A stretch of DNA of 64,000 nucleotides from Poriferisodalis sp965262965 (GTDB lineage: Bacteria; Actinomycetota; Acidimicrobiia; Acidimicrobiales; Poriferisodalaceae): assembly GCF_965262965.1 (NCBI RefSeq), contig NZ_OZ253573.1:1178001-1242000 (forward strand), in the 5' to 3' direction. Shown piece by piece: positions 37,447 through 46,154 of the stretch (positions are counted from its first letter, which is position 1; each line of letters starts with the position of its first letter). A program made the position numbers and the translations under genes. The notes beneath the pieces are model-generated. The model was not told where the DNA came from and did no database searches. It worked only from the letters and a program-made list of their open reading frames with translations.

Positions 37447-38400
37447 CTAGCGGCCGAACGCCTGCAGGTGGCCCGCGTTGCGCAGCCGCTCGAAGAACTC
37501 CAGTTCGTACGCCGACTCAGGATCGGCGCGCACTGCATTGTCGATGGCGTGCGCGTCATCGCCGACCAGGATGCGCCAATCGCTCGCAAGGACTCCCGCC
37601 AAGATGATCTGGGCGGCCTCGGCAGCTGTCGTCGGGGCATCGTCTCGGAAGCGCGTGTAGAGGTCGAGGACCAATGCCTCAACCTCGGTGTCGCTGGACT
37701 GATCGAGCGCCACCCCCCGGGCCGCCACGGTCTTGCGCAACACCGGCGCATCGAGACCGTGAGCGAAAACGCTGTTCAGATCGATCAACGTGCCGATGTG
37801 GCCAGGCATCACTACGTGGGCGCTGACGTGGGGCGCGTGCAGCGCGAGATCCACCATGAGCGCCTCGGTGAAGCCCTTTACGGCGAACTTCGCCGCGCAG
37901 TACGACGTGTCCGTCAAGCCTGGACCGAGCGTCGGCCAGACGGCCATGATGCTGCTGGTGTTCACCATCGCTGCCGCATCTGAGCGGACGAGCAGGTTCA
38001 TGAAGGCGCGAGCGCAGTTTAGTACGCCGTTCCAGCACACCTCGAAGGTCTTGTCCCACGCAGCTCGTTGATCATCGATCACGAAGCTGCCGCCGTGGCC
38101 GATGCCGGCGTTGTTGAACAGCAAGTTGATGTGGTCAGTGTCGTGTTGTGCTGCGACCTCGGCCGCGAATGTTGCCACGGCATCTGCGTCGGTGACATCG
38201 CACAGGTGCGTGGTGATGCGCACGCCGCTTGCGGCCCGCGACGTGGCCAGCTCGGCGGCCTGCTGCAGCGTCTCATCATTGAGATCGCACGCCGCTACGT
38301 GTGCACCTGCCGCTGCGAGCTGGCACACCAGCTCGCGGCCCATGCCGTTGCCGCCGCCGGTGACCACGGCAATACGTCGCGCGAGTTCAGTGACGCCCAT
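37447..38400 (-). CDS. SDR family oxidoreductase (copy 2)
   Basis: A 317-residue paralogue of the neighbouring SDR, same length. It has TGGGNGMGRELVCQL for cofactor binding, NNAGIGHGGSFVIDDQRAAWDKT, NTSSIMAV with the catalytic Ser, and SYCAAKFAVKGFTEAL with the catalytic Tyr/Lys. It starts three bases after the truncated VOC gene, so the two are probably one transcript. Differences from copy 1 cluster in the substrate loop (residues about 150-165 and 205-220), hinting at altered specificity. Confidence 0.85.
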   Translation of the reverse strand: MGVTELARRIAVVTGGGNGMGRELVCQLAAAGAHVAACDLNDETLQQAAELATSRAASGVRITTHLCDVTDADAVATFAAEVAAQHDTDHINLLFNNAGIGHGGSFVIDDQRAAWDKTFEVCWNGVLNCARAFMNLLVRSDAAAMVNTSSIMAVWPTLGPGLTDTSYCAAKFAVKGFTEALMVDLALHAPHVSAHVVMPGHIGTLIDLNSVFAHGLDAPVLRKTVAARGVALDQSSDTEVEALVLDLYTRFRDDAPTTAAEAAQIILAGVLASDWRILVGDDAHAIDNAVRADPESAYELEFFERLRNAGHLQAFGR

Positions 38401-38403
38401 GGG

Positions 38404-38649
38404 TCAGCCTTCCGGCGGGCCGCCCGCGAACATCTCGGCGGCTGCGGCTTCCATTTCCTCGGGGCTCACGTCTCGCATATGGGTGGCGATCGACCAGTTG
38501 TGACCGAACGGGTCGCGGACGCCGAACGCGGCCGTGTACCACTCGATGGCATCGGCGGCACCGCCGGGCGAACCATCGGTGCGGGCACCGATGGTCATGT
38601 ACGGCACGACAAAGGGCCGGTCGGCGGGAATTGGTTGCACATCGCTCAT
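38404..38649 (-). pseudogene. Internally deleted VOC (glyoxalase/PhnB-like) protein, 81 residues
   Basis: The first 43 residues (VVPYMTIG, DAIEWYTAAFG) are the opening of a PhnB/VOC-family domain, and residue 44 onward (VRDPFGHNWSIATH, then DVSPEEMEAAAAEMFAGG) is the end of one. The 60-70 residues that normally separate these blocks are missing without loss of frame. The reading frame is intact and could be expressed, but half of the metal site and the dimer fold would be lost. It lies directly upstream of an SDR gene. Confidence 0.7.
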
Positions 38650-38776
38650 GGCAGCGGACTTTATCGACGGCATGGCGAGGCAGACTGAGGGAGCAAGACT
38701 CAACGGCCCGGGGCCGGCGCACCGTAGCGATTTCCAGCACCGGTGCGGTAGAGCCGTCCTGCAAGGAGGATCTTCA

Positions 38777-40273
38777 ATGAGGCAGATCGACCACTGGATC
38801 GGCGGGCAACGTACACAGGGCTCACCGAAGACGACGTTCGAGGTGACCGACCCGGTCACGGGAACCGTCATCGCAGAGGTGCCTATGGCATCAGCGGCCG
38901 ACGTGGAAGCAGTCGTGGGCGCGGCGCGCGCAGCGTCGGACACCTGGCGGGAGGCTTCGATCTCGTCGCGTGCTGCGATCATGTTCGCGTTCCGCGAACT
39001 GCTCGAGGAGCACCGCCTCGAGTTGGCCGAGATGGTTTCGGCCGAGCACGGCAAGGTGCGAGCCGACGCCCTCGGCGAGATTCGGCGAGGGATCGAGGTG
39101 GTGGAGTTCGCCTGCGGCGCCGGCCAGTTGCTCAAGGGCGAGCGCACTGACGACATCAGCACCGAGCATGACGCCTACACCGTCCGCCAGCCGGTCGGCG
39201 TGGTGGCGGGCATCACGCCGTTCAACTTCCCCGCGATGGTGCCGATGTGGATGTTCCCGGTGGCTATCGCCTGCGGCAACGCGTTCATCCTGAAGCCGTC
39301 CGAAAAGGACCCTTCGGTCGGGGTTCGCATCGGCGAGCTGTTCGCCGAAGCCGGGCTCCCCGACGGCGTGTTCAACGTGCTGCATGGCGACGCCGATGCG
39401 GTGAACGGGTTGTGCGAGCACCCTGGGGTTGACGCCGTGAGCTTTGTTGGCTCTACGCCGATCGCCCGGCACGTGCACCGTACTGCGTCGATGTCCGGCA
39501 AGAGAGTGCAGGCGCTCGGCGGTGCCAAGAACCACATGATCGTGTTGCCCGATGCCGTCATCGGCCAGGCCGCTGACGCCGCCGTGTCGGCGGGTTACGG
39601 CTCTGCGGGCGAGCGCTGCATGGCCATCTCGGTGGTCGTGGCGGTGGGGGCAATCGCCGACGATTTGTCTGAGGCGATTTGCGAGCGGATCGACGCGCTA
39701 CGCATCGGCCCCGGGCTAGGTGCCGAGGCCGTCGACATGGGCCCGCTCGTCACCGCAGAGCACCGTGATCGCGTGCTCAGCTACATCGACTTGGGCGAAT
39801 CCGAAGGCGCAGTCCTGGTACGTGACGGCCGTGGCCTCGTGGTGGACGGCCACCCGAACGGCTACTGGGTCGGGCCCACCTTGCTCGACGAGGTCACCAC
39901 CGAAATGAAGGTGTACGAGGACGAGATCTTCGGACCGGTGCTGTGTGTGGTGCGCGTGGAGTCATTCGAAGAAGCGATGGAGCTCATCGAAAACAACCAA
40001 TACGGCAACGGCGTGGCGCTGTTCACTCGTGACGGCGGTGCGGCCCGGCGGTTCCGGCGCGAAGCCCCGGTTGGGATGATCGGTGTCAACGTGGCCATTC
40101 CGGTGCCGATGGCGTACCACTCGTTCGGTGGCTGGAAGGATTCGCTGTTCGGCGACCACCACATGCACGGACCCGAAGGCATCCGCTTCTACACAAGGCT
40201 CAAAGCGGTCACCGAGCACTGGCCCGACCCAGCCGATCGCGGCGTCGATCTGGGGTTCCCGACGGCTCGCTGA
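38777..40273 (+). CDS. mmsA: CoA-acylating methylmalonate-semialdehyde dehydrogenase
   Basis: A 498-residue aldehyde dehydrogenase that converts methylmalonate semialdehyde (and malonate semialdehyde) to propionyl-CoA (acetyl-CoA) with NAD and CoA. MmsA-specific blocks are GITPFNFPAMVPMWMFP, ILKPSEKDPS, GGAKNHMIVLPDA and the catalytic cysteine in GSAGERCMA. The C-terminal GGWKDSLFGDHHMHGPEGIRFYTR is typical. The ATG at 38777 has AAGGAGGA seven bases upstream. It serves valine, pyrimidine or inositol breakdown. Fragments of a second mmsA 3' end lie further downstream. Confidence 0.93.
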   Translation: MRQIDHWIGGQRTQGSPKTTFEVTDPVTGTVIAEVPMASAADVEAVVGAARAASDTWREASISSRAAIMFAFRELLEEHRLELAEMVSAEHGKVRADALGEIRRGIEVVEFACGAGQLLKGERTDDISTEHDAYTVRQPVGVVAGITPFNFPAMVPMWMFPVAIACGNAFILKPSEKDPSVGVRIGELFAEAGLPDGVFNVLHGDADAVNGLCEHPGVDAVSFVGSTPIARHVHRTASMSGKRVQALGGAKNHMIVLPDAVIGQAADAAVSAGYGSAGERCMAISVVVAVGAIADDLSEAICERIDALRIGPGLGAEAVDMGPLVTAEHRDRVLSYIDLGESEGAVLVRDGRGLVVDGHPNGYWVGPTLLDEVTTEMKVYEDEIFGPVLCVVRVESFEEAMELIENNQYGNGVALFTRDGGAARRFRREAPVGMIGVNVAIPVPMAYHSFGGWKDSLFGDHHMHGPEGIRFYTRLKAVTEHWPDPADRGVDLGFPTAR

Positions 40274-40326
40274 GGGAGCAGTGCCCGCTATCGCCCATAG
40301 CCATATCGCGGCCATATTGCTCTATT

Positions 40327-40363
40327 TTTCCGAGTATTTTTGCTCAAAATTTCCGAGTATGCT
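40327..40363 (+). promoter_or_regulatory. Direct repeats and possible leaderless promoter before the ATPase gene
   Basis: TTTCCGAGTAT occurs at 40327-40337 and again at 40350-40360, 23 bases apart (about two helical turns), in an unusually AT-rich patch. A TATGCT -10-like hexamer at 40358-40363 ends six bases before the ATG at 40370, which fits a leaderless transcript. The repeats could bind a regulator on one face of the helix. Confidence 0.4.
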
Positions 40364-40369
40364 CGCGGC

Positions 40370-41461
40370 ATGGACCGGAGTCCGTTTCCGCATCACGGAC
40401 CGTTGCGACCCGAGCAGGTGACAGGCCGCGAGAGCCTCGCTGTCGATCTCGCCCAGCGAATCGCGGATCGGCGGTTGACCGCGTTGGTGGGGCCGCGACG
40501 TTTCGGCAAGACAAGCCTGCTCAAGCGCGTCGCGGCCGACTTGGCTGCCATCGGCCCACAACCTGTGTGGATCGACCTCTACCAGCTCACGTCGATGGCC
40601 GACTTCGCCGCGGCGGTCGACCGCGGTCTCGCGTCCGTCGCCGGTCCCGTACGCCGAGCGCTCGACTCCATCGCTGCCACGGTGGCGCTGCGCATCGGAG
40701 TGCTAGGCGTCGAGCTCACTCGCAGCCCCAAGTATCGTCCGGACCCAGTGTTGTCGTTGCGCAACCTGCTCGGAGTGCTCACCTCAGCAGCGCAGCGTCA
40801 CGACCTGTTCGTCGTATTCGACGAGTTCTCAGGCATCGCCAACATCCAAGGAGGCGCGGGGGTGCTGCGGACCGAGCTGCAGCATCACTTCCAGTCGCTC
40901 GGCATCGTCTTCGCTGGCTCGGAACCCTCAACGATGCAAGCGCTGTTCGGCGAGCAGACCCAGCCCTTCTTCGCTCAAGCCGACCTCGTGGAAATCGGAC
41001 CGCTCAGCGACGCCGCCGTCGGCCACATCGTCGAAGACGGCTTCGAGACCACGCAGCGGCACACCGGAGGAATCACCAGCCGGATCGTTGCGTTCGCCGC
41101 CGGGCACCCCCAACGTGCCATGCAACTCGCAGATGCCCTCTGGAGACGTGTCGAGCCGGGCGAGACGGCCGATATGCCGGCATGGGAGGCGGCACTCGCC
41201 GAGGTGCGCACCAACGTCGACGCAGCCTCCGAACGTATCTTCAGCCTGCTGCCAACCGGCCAGCAAAAGACGCTGCGAGCCATCGCTGCGGGCGGCAGTA
41301 TCTACGGCGCCGCTGCGTCGGCACTTGAGCTTCCCCCCGGCAGCGCCCAAGACGCCGCCGAGAAACTGATCGGCAACGGCATCGTGCGCCGCGCCCAAGA
41401 GCGACTCGAAGTCATCGACCCGCTCCTCGCCGACTGGCTCCGCCGCCGCTTTCCTATCTGA
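40370..41461 (+). CDS. Archaeal-type AAA ATPase (ATPase_2-like)
   Basis: A 363-residue P-loop ATPase. Walker A is VGPRRFGKTSLL at about residues 40-51, Walker B is LFVVFDEFSG near 145, and sensor-like VFAGSEPSTMQALF follows. A winged-helix-like region fills the last 80 residues. It belongs to the bacterial/archaeal ATPase_2 group, which is often carried by mobile or accessory regions and whose function is mostly unknown. ATG 40370 is preferred because the upstream bases look like promoter. It is flanked by an mmsA gene and by an mmsA fragment. Confidence 0.75.
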   Translation: MDRSPFPHHGPLRPEQVTGRESLAVDLAQRIADRRLTALVGPRRFGKTSLLKRVAADLAAIGPQPVWIDLYQLTSMADFAAAVDRGLASVAGPVRRALDSIAATVALRIGVLGVELTRSPKYRPDPVLSLRNLLGVLTSAAQRHDLFVVFDEFSGIANIQGGAGVLRTELQHHFQSLGIVFAGSEPSTMQALFGEQTQPFFAQADLVEIGPLSDAAVGHIVEDGFETTQRHTGGITSRIVAFAAGHPQRAMQLADALWRRVEPGETADMPAWEAALAEVRTNVDAASERIFSLLPTGQQKTLRAIAAGGSIYGAAASALELPPGSAQDAAEKLIGNGIVRRAQERLEVIDPLLADWLRRRFPI

Positions 41462-41539
41462 CGCCCGGCGCCGTTTCGCGGGTCTGCGCATCCAAGCAGG
41501 GACGATCCGTGCAGTGGTATCTCGTGTCAAGTCTGTTGC

Positions 41540-41709
41540 CCGGTTTCGAGCTGGGCGGCACTGAGGTTGGCTATTTCGAGGTGGAATTCGAGGGGGCGGT
41601 GCCGTGCCTGGTGCGGGGGGACTCGTTCGAAGGGGCAATGGAGCTCATCGAGAACAACCAGTTCGGCAACGGTGTGGCGCTGTTCACCCGAGACGGCGGG
41701 ATGGCCCGT
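41540..41709 (+). pseudogene. Fragment of a second mmsA copy, upstream part
   Basis: About 55 codons corresponding to residues near 385-425 of MmsA, including SFEGAMELIENNQFGNGVALFTRDGG (described, compare SFEEAMELIENNQYGNG in the intact gene). It diverges clearly from the intact copy at silent sites, so it derives from an older paralogue. Homology stops abruptly after the GGMAR codons at 41709 and resumes at 44449. Confidence 0.8.
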
Positions 41710-41768
41710 CACTCGGCCGGATTGCACGAACATCGTGACTTCGGTGCCATCGACTAGGAAATCAGGTC

Positions 41769-43598
41769 GTGACCGATATCGGGGAACTGAGCGGATCGAG
41801 TCGTTCAGACGAACTGGACGAAGTGCTCGACGAACACATGATCGGCGAACTCGCCGGTCTGCGCTCCTTTCAGCGAGGGGTCGGATACCTGAACGACCGT
41901 CGGGTGGAATCGGCGGCAGCGAGCGACAAAGGGGTGCGCGCGACGGTGCGCGGAACAATGCCGTACGACGTCGAGTTGTGGCTCGACGCCGACACGCTGC
42001 ACTGGTCGTGCTCGTGCCCTGCGGCCGAAGACGGCTCGTTCTGCAAGCATTGCGTCGCCGTGGCGTTGTCGCTGCTGCGCACCGGCGAGCGTCCCGAAGG
42101 CGCGAGCGAGCCAACGCGGCCGTCGCAGCGCAGCCGAAGCGCCGACCCTGATGTCCCCCTGCTCGAGGGGTTCGTGCACCGGCTCGACGTCGAACGGCTG
42201 GCAGAGATCGTTCTGCAGCAGGCTGCCGACGATTGGCGCTTACGCGAACGCCTGCTGCTCGAAGCAAGGTCCGAGCAAGGCATAGGGCCGGATTTGGATG
42301 AATGGCGTCAGCGGATCAGGGGCGTTTTCGATGCCGGGCGTCATGTGAGCTATCACGAAGTTCACGAATGGGCAGAAATTGTCGACGAAATGATCGACGC
42401 GATGGTGGATCTCTGCGATGCAGGCCATGGCCCCGCAGTAGCGCAGCTCGCTGAATATGCGCACAGGCAGGCGGACACGGCGATGGGCCTTGTGGACGAC
42501 TCTGACGGGTGGCTGACGGCCATATCCGACCGACTGGCGGATCTGCATCTTCAGGCGTGCGAACAGAGCACATCAGACCCGGTCAAGCTGGCGAAGCGCC
42601 TCGCGAAGCTCGAGACGACGTCAGAACTGGACGGATTCTACCGGTCGGCAGTGACATATGCGGACGTGCTCGGCCCCTCAGGGCTGACCGCGTTCCGCCG
42701 TGCAATCGAGCCCCAATGGCGGCAGATCGACCCCAAAGACGACGGCTGGTCGTCGGACGTTTCCCGCCTGCGTGAAGCGATGATCGGTTGGGCGCTTGCC
42801 ATGGACGACCCCGACGCACTCGTCGAGGCGCACCGGCGCGAGCGAATTCGCCCCACCGACATGGTCGAGATCGCCGCTGCGTTCGAACGGGCCGGCCGTG
42901 ACGACGAAGCTGTCGAGTGGGCCCGCCGGGGTCTGTCAGGCACGGGGCACGGCTCAAGGCATGCCGGCAATACCCGCTATTTTCTGGCTCGCAAGCTGCG
43001 CGAGCGGGGAGAGACCGAAGCCGCCGTCGATCTGTACTGGAAGACGTTTGAGGCGAGTCCGTCGCTGAGCAACTACCGCCGCCTGAAGCAGGAGGACACC
43101 GGTGTCGACTGGCTGAGCCGAATCCGCAAGCATCTGCTCAGTCGGCTCGATCCGAGCGCTGATAACACGTTGCTGGCTTACGGGGCGCCGGCTGATGGTT
43201 CGGTGCCCGAAGACGTCATGTCTGACGACGCTTCCGCCGCGCCCGCAGCAGCAGTCATCTTGACGGAGATCCTGCTCTTCGAAGGTCACGCTCAGCAAGC
43301 ATGGGACATGGCTGTGCAGCTGGGCACGAGCAGCCAGATGTGGATGGCGCTCGCGAGGGAGCGAGAGCAACGCTCACCTCGTGACTCGATCACGGTCTAT
43401 GCCTCGGCGGCGCTGGCGATCATCGACCGCAAGAGGGCCAACCAATACAAGTCCGCCGTCGATCTGATGTCTCGAATTCAGCGTCTGGCAGCCGATGCGG
43501 GCGAGCCGGAATTGTTCGATTCGCTGCTGCAACGCATCCGGACTGAGCACCGGGCGAAGCGCCGGCTCAAGGAGCTGCTCGACCGCGCCGGTTGGTGA
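41769..43598 (+). CDS. SWIM zinc-finger protein
   Basis: A 609-residue protein with an N-terminal SWIM zinc finger: WSCSCPAAEDGSFCKHC at about residues 79-95 provides the C-x-C-x(n)-C-x-H ligands. The rest is predicted helical, with TPR-like repeats in the C-terminal half (AFERAGRDDEAVEWARRG, LRERGETEAAVDLYWKTF). SWIM proteins bind DNA or proteins and are common beside SNF2 helicases, but no helicase is next to it here. The GTG at 41769 follows AGGAAATCAGG. It lies within the insert that splits the second mmsA copy. Confidence 0.82.
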   Translation: MTDIGELSGSSRSDELDEVLDEHMIGELAGLRSFQRGVGYLNDRRVESAAASDKGVRATVRGTMPYDVELWLDADTLHWSCSCPAAEDGSFCKHCVAVALSLLRTGERPEGASEPTRPSQRSRSADPDVPLLEGFVHRLDVERLAEIVLQQAADDWRLRERLLLEARSEQGIGPDLDEWRQRIRGVFDAGRHVSYHEVHEWAEIVDEMIDAMVDLCDAGHGPAVAQLAEYAHRQADTAMGLVDDSDGWLTAISDRLADLHLQACEQSTSDPVKLAKRLAKLETTSELDGFYRSAVTYADVLGPSGLTAFRRAIEPQWRQIDPKDDGWSSDVSRLREAMIGWALAMDDPDALVEAHRRERIRPTDMVEIAAAFERAGRDDEAVEWARRGLSGTGHGSRHAGNTRYFLARKLRERGETEAAVDLYWKTFEASPSLSNYRRLKQEDTGVDWLSRIRKHLLSRLDPSADNTLLAYGAPADGSVPEDVMSDDASAAPAAAVILTEILLFEGHAQQAWDMAVQLGTSSQMWMALAREREQRSPRDSITVYASAALAIIDRKRANQYKSAVDLMSRIQRLAADAGEPELFDSLLQRIRTEHRAKRRLKELLDRAGW

Positions 43599-43640
43599 TC
43601 CCGCCGGGCGATCTGCGGCACCCGGGCGCTTCGATGGCCG

Positions 43641-44054
43641 TCACTGCTCGACGAATGGGTTGATGATCCGCAAGCCGTCGTAGTCCTGCTGTGCGCTCAT
43701 GTCCTCGGAGTACACGGCATCGCAGCCCAATGCCTGCGCAGCAGCAAGAATCTCGCCATCCCAGTAGGACAATCCGAAGCGTTGGCTGAGCGACACGCCT
43801 GCACGAAAGACCTCAACCGTGATCGGCTGGACCGGGAAGTCGTCGAAGACGCTGAGAAAACGCAGCGCCAGTTCGGCACTGAGGGCATGGGGACGGCTGC
43901 GTCGCGTCGCCTGAACGAAGAACTCGGCCAGCACCTGCACCGAGAGCGCCAAGTTGGGCTGCTTGAGCAGCGCCACGGCGAGTCCGTGCTTGGCGGCATC
44001 GTCGGGCGCGGGACTTGCCGCATAGAGCAGGACGTTCGTGTCAACGAGACGCAC
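43641..44054 (-). CDS. PIN-domain toxin, VapC family
   Basis: A 137-residue PIN-domain ribonuclease. Acidic metal-binding residues are seen in LVDTNVLLYAA (residue 5), LAEFFVQ (about 44), YWDGEILAAAQALG (about 98) and VYSEDMSAQQDYDG (about 116-118). Start is GTG. It overlaps its antitoxin gene by 14 bases, the usual VapBC arrangement. It would cleave RNA when the antitoxin is degraded. Confidence 0.9.
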   Translation of the reverse strand: MRLVDTNVLLYAASPAPDDAAKHGLAVALLKQPNLALSVQVLAEFFVQATRRSRPHALSAELALRFLSVFDDFPVQPITVEVFRAGVSLSQRFGLSYWDGEILAAAQALGCDAVYSEDMSAQQDYDGLRIINPFVEQ

Positions 44055-44331
44055 TGCGCTCGTACAGTTCTTCGTGCGACAGATTGTCAGCCGTCCGGAA
44101 GCCGCCGGCTGACGCAGCTATGACGCTCAGCACGTCGTCAAGGTGCCTGCTCCGCCGCTGCTGTGCCGTCTCAGGCGGGTTCTCGTCGTCATCGAGCACG
44201 CCGCCATCGCCACTTGCGAGACGCCTGAGGTAGCCGCGAACCAGCGCAGACACCGAGGTGTCCAGCTCAGCAGCGCGAATGCGCGCCAACCGGTGCGTGT
44301 CGTCGTCAATTGCCACCGTGATGTTTCGCAT
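44041..44331 (-). CDS. VapB-type antitoxin (ribbon-helix-helix)
   Basis: A 96-residue antitoxin. The N terminus RNITVAIDDDTHRLARIRAAELDTSVSALVRGYLRRL is described here as a ribbon-helix-helix DNA-binding fold, and the C-terminal 35 residues would wrap the toxin. The ATG at 44331 has AGGAGG nine bases upstream; earlier ATGs overlap that site. The C-terminal sequence (DDVLSVIAASAGGFRTADNLSHEELYE) is nearly repeated by a remnant at 46552. Confidence 0.85.
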   Translation of the reverse strand: MRNITVAIDDDTHRLARIRAAELDTSVSALVRGYLRRLASGDGGVLDDDENPPETAQQRRSRHLDDVLSVIAASAGGFRTADNLSHEELYERSASR

Positions 44332-44448
44332 GTCCATCACCCTCCTGTGCATCACAGTAACTGTGAATCATGTTGTCTGTGAACCAGAGATGTCAGCCTG
44401 TCTCGCCGCCCCTGCGCCTGCGTACAAGCGAGTCCGAAGGCGCTGTGC

Positions 44449-44691
44449 GGAGGCGCGACGGCACGGCGGTTCCTGCAGGAAGCCTCGGTCGGGATGGTCG
44501 GCGTCAACGTGGCCATCCCGGTGCCGATGGCATACCACTCGTTCGGCGGCTGGAGGGATTCGCTGTTCGGCGACCACCACATGCACGGCCCCGAAGGCAT
44601 CCGCTTCTACACGCGGCTCAACGCAGTCACCGAGCACTGGCCCGGCCCAGCCGATCGCGGCGTCGACCTGGGGTTTCCGACAGCCCGCTGA
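44449..44691 (+). pseudogene. Fragment of a second mmsA copy, 3' end
   Basis: Eighty codons matching the MmsA C terminus from GGATARRFLQEASVGMVGVNV to the stop, collinear with the fragment at 41540-41709. The two pieces together form a continuous 3' third of mmsA interrupted by 2.7 kb holding the SWIM gene and a VapBC pair. GG-x-AR codons are present on both sides of the break. Confidence 0.85.
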
Positions 44692-45043
44692 GTCTTCACC
44701 GACTCAGTCCGGGAGTCAAACACGCCCGCGACGGCCACCTGGTCGGGAAGGCGGGAGTCTTCCTGAGCTACGGGTCGGTAGTGGTGCTGAGAGCCGCGCT
44801 GCGCTCCCGAATCCGTTGAATCGCATCCTCTTGCGCCATCGGTCGACAAATCGTAGAACTGATAGCCAGCATCTGAGTATGTTGTGAATGCATGACGCTA
44901 TTCCTGCCCGAGCCGGCCCCGACTGGCTGTGAGCCAAAGCACAGCAAGCAGAGGCCCACGACTCCGGTGCGTCTTCCTCGTGAGGCCAGGCACCGCGAGA
45001 CGCGACAGATGATACGACCGTTACTTGGGCTTGGAAGGCAACA
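44692..45043. other. Non-coding junction region
   Basis: These 352 bases between the mmsA fragment and the methyltransferase remnant contain no convincing gene. They hold an 18-bp copy of the tRNA-Pro 3' end (44739-44756). A minus-strand open frame of about 60 codons is present but has no recognisable family. Confidence 0.5.
44739..44756 (+). repeat. Putative attachment site, copy of the tRNA-Pro 3' end
   Basis: CTGGTCGGGAAGGCGGGA is identical, in the same orientation, to 49143-49160, which covers the 3' end (CCA, acceptor strand and start of the T-arm) of tRNA-Pro. Site-specific integrases commonly use tRNA 3' ends and leave such direct repeats at both island ends. No integrase gene remains between them. 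Confidence 0.55.
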
Positions 45044-45320
45044 TTGATCCGCTACATGGGGACCAAGCGTTTTCTCGCGCCGTTAGTCGTCGACCTCATC
45101 GAAGAGCTACCAGAGCCGGGACGGGTCGGTGATCTGTTCTGTGGTACGGGCGCCGTGACCGGTGCCCTGCAGGACACTGCGTCAGTGCTCATGAACGATG
45201 TCAGCACATTTCTTGGCCACTTCTTGCGGGCGCGCTACGCGTCCACTCAGAAGGCGGTTGCGGCCGACTTGATCGAGGACCTCAAACCCGAGTTTGACAC
45301 TCACTTGCAGAATCTCACTA
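45044..45320 (+). pseudogene. Truncated D12-class adenine-specific DNA methyltransferase
   Basis: The first 92 residues of a Dam/D12-type methyltransferase: IRYMGTKRFLAPLVVDLI is the opening, and GRVGDLFCGTGAVTGAL is the SAM-binding motif. A TTG start follows GGAAGG. The frame is cut at a TA dinucleotide (45319-45320), where an IS630-family end begins, so the catalytic DPPY part is lost. Confidence 0.75.
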
Positions 45321-45929
45321 GTGCTGTGTCCGCAAACGTTTGCGCGCTTTGGTCATGCGGCTGCTTCGGTGGGTCTGCCCCAGCGGTGTTGTTTTTCGGC
45401 GCGGGTTCTGGCTCGTTCGCGTCGTTGGGCTGCGAGCAGTTCGGGTGAGCGTTTGTTGGCGTTGCGCCAGCGCAGGCAGGCGTGCAGCGCGCGGGTGAGC
45501 ACGGTGTGGTCGGGGTGGTCGGAGTTGTTGAGCACGAACTCGCGCAGCGGCCCGAAGTGCGCTTCGATGGGGTTCGCCCATGAGCTGTAGGTCGGTGTGA
45601 AGCACAGCTCGACGTTGTTGCGCTTGGCCCATCTGGCGATGTCGGTGCGGTTGTGGGCGGACAGGTCGTCCAGGATCACATAGACCCAGCCGCCGTCAGG
45701 GCGCCGGGCGCGGATGGTTCGGAGAGGATCTCGTGCAGCCGCTGCCGACCGACGCGCACCACCCGGGTCGGGTTGTCGGCCAGATACGCCACAAGCTTGC
45801 GGACGCTGCACCGCGTGAACGGCTGGCCCAGCTTGCGCGGGCGGGTGCGGGCCGTCTCCACGATGAACGCATCATCGTCAGTCGTGATCCGGCGGGGACG
45901 GCCACCCACCCACAAAGGGTCGGCAAGCT
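45321..45929 (-). mobile_element. IS630-family insertion sequence remnant
   Basis: Minus-strand reading frames retain the helix-turn-helix part of an IS630/Tc1-mariner transposase (ADPLWVGGRPRRIT, RKLVAYLADNPTRVVRVGRQRLHEIL) and, in another frame, its C-terminal DDE part (VYVILDDLSAHNRTDIARW, CFTPTYSSWANPIEAHFG). About 100 residues between them, including the first catalytic Asp, are missing, so it is inactive. The left end abuts a TA dinucleotide, the expected IS630 target; the right end is lost against an IS30 fragment. Confidence 0.75.
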
Positions 45930-46122
45930 CTAGCGGTGGTTGCAAGTCAGTTGAGTGTAGATGTCGGCGGCTGATTGCCAGTGGTGGAGTCGACGTGGCA
46001 TGTGGTTGAGGTTGTCCTCGATGACCGCAAGGCGCAGTTGTCCGATGTCGAGATTGGTGCCTTTTGGGAGCCATCGGCGCAGCAGCCCGTTGGTGTGCTC
46101 GTTGGTGGGCCGCTGCCACGGC
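45930..46122 (-). mobile_element. IS30-family transposase C-terminal fragment
   Basis: About 62 codons read WQRPTNEHTNGLLRRWLPKG and then NLNHMPRRLHHWQSAADIY before the stop, the characteristic C terminus of IS30 transposases (the PWQRGTNENTNGLLRQ type). Everything upstream is missing. Confidence 0.75.
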
Positions 46123-46154
46123 GAGCGCGGCTCGTGCAGCAGCGCCGGGCACGC

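Noticed and set aside
44768..44959. A 63-codon minus-strand frame between the mmsA fragment and the methyltransferase remnant
   Set aside because: No family resemblance and no clear ribosome-binding site; left as non-coding.
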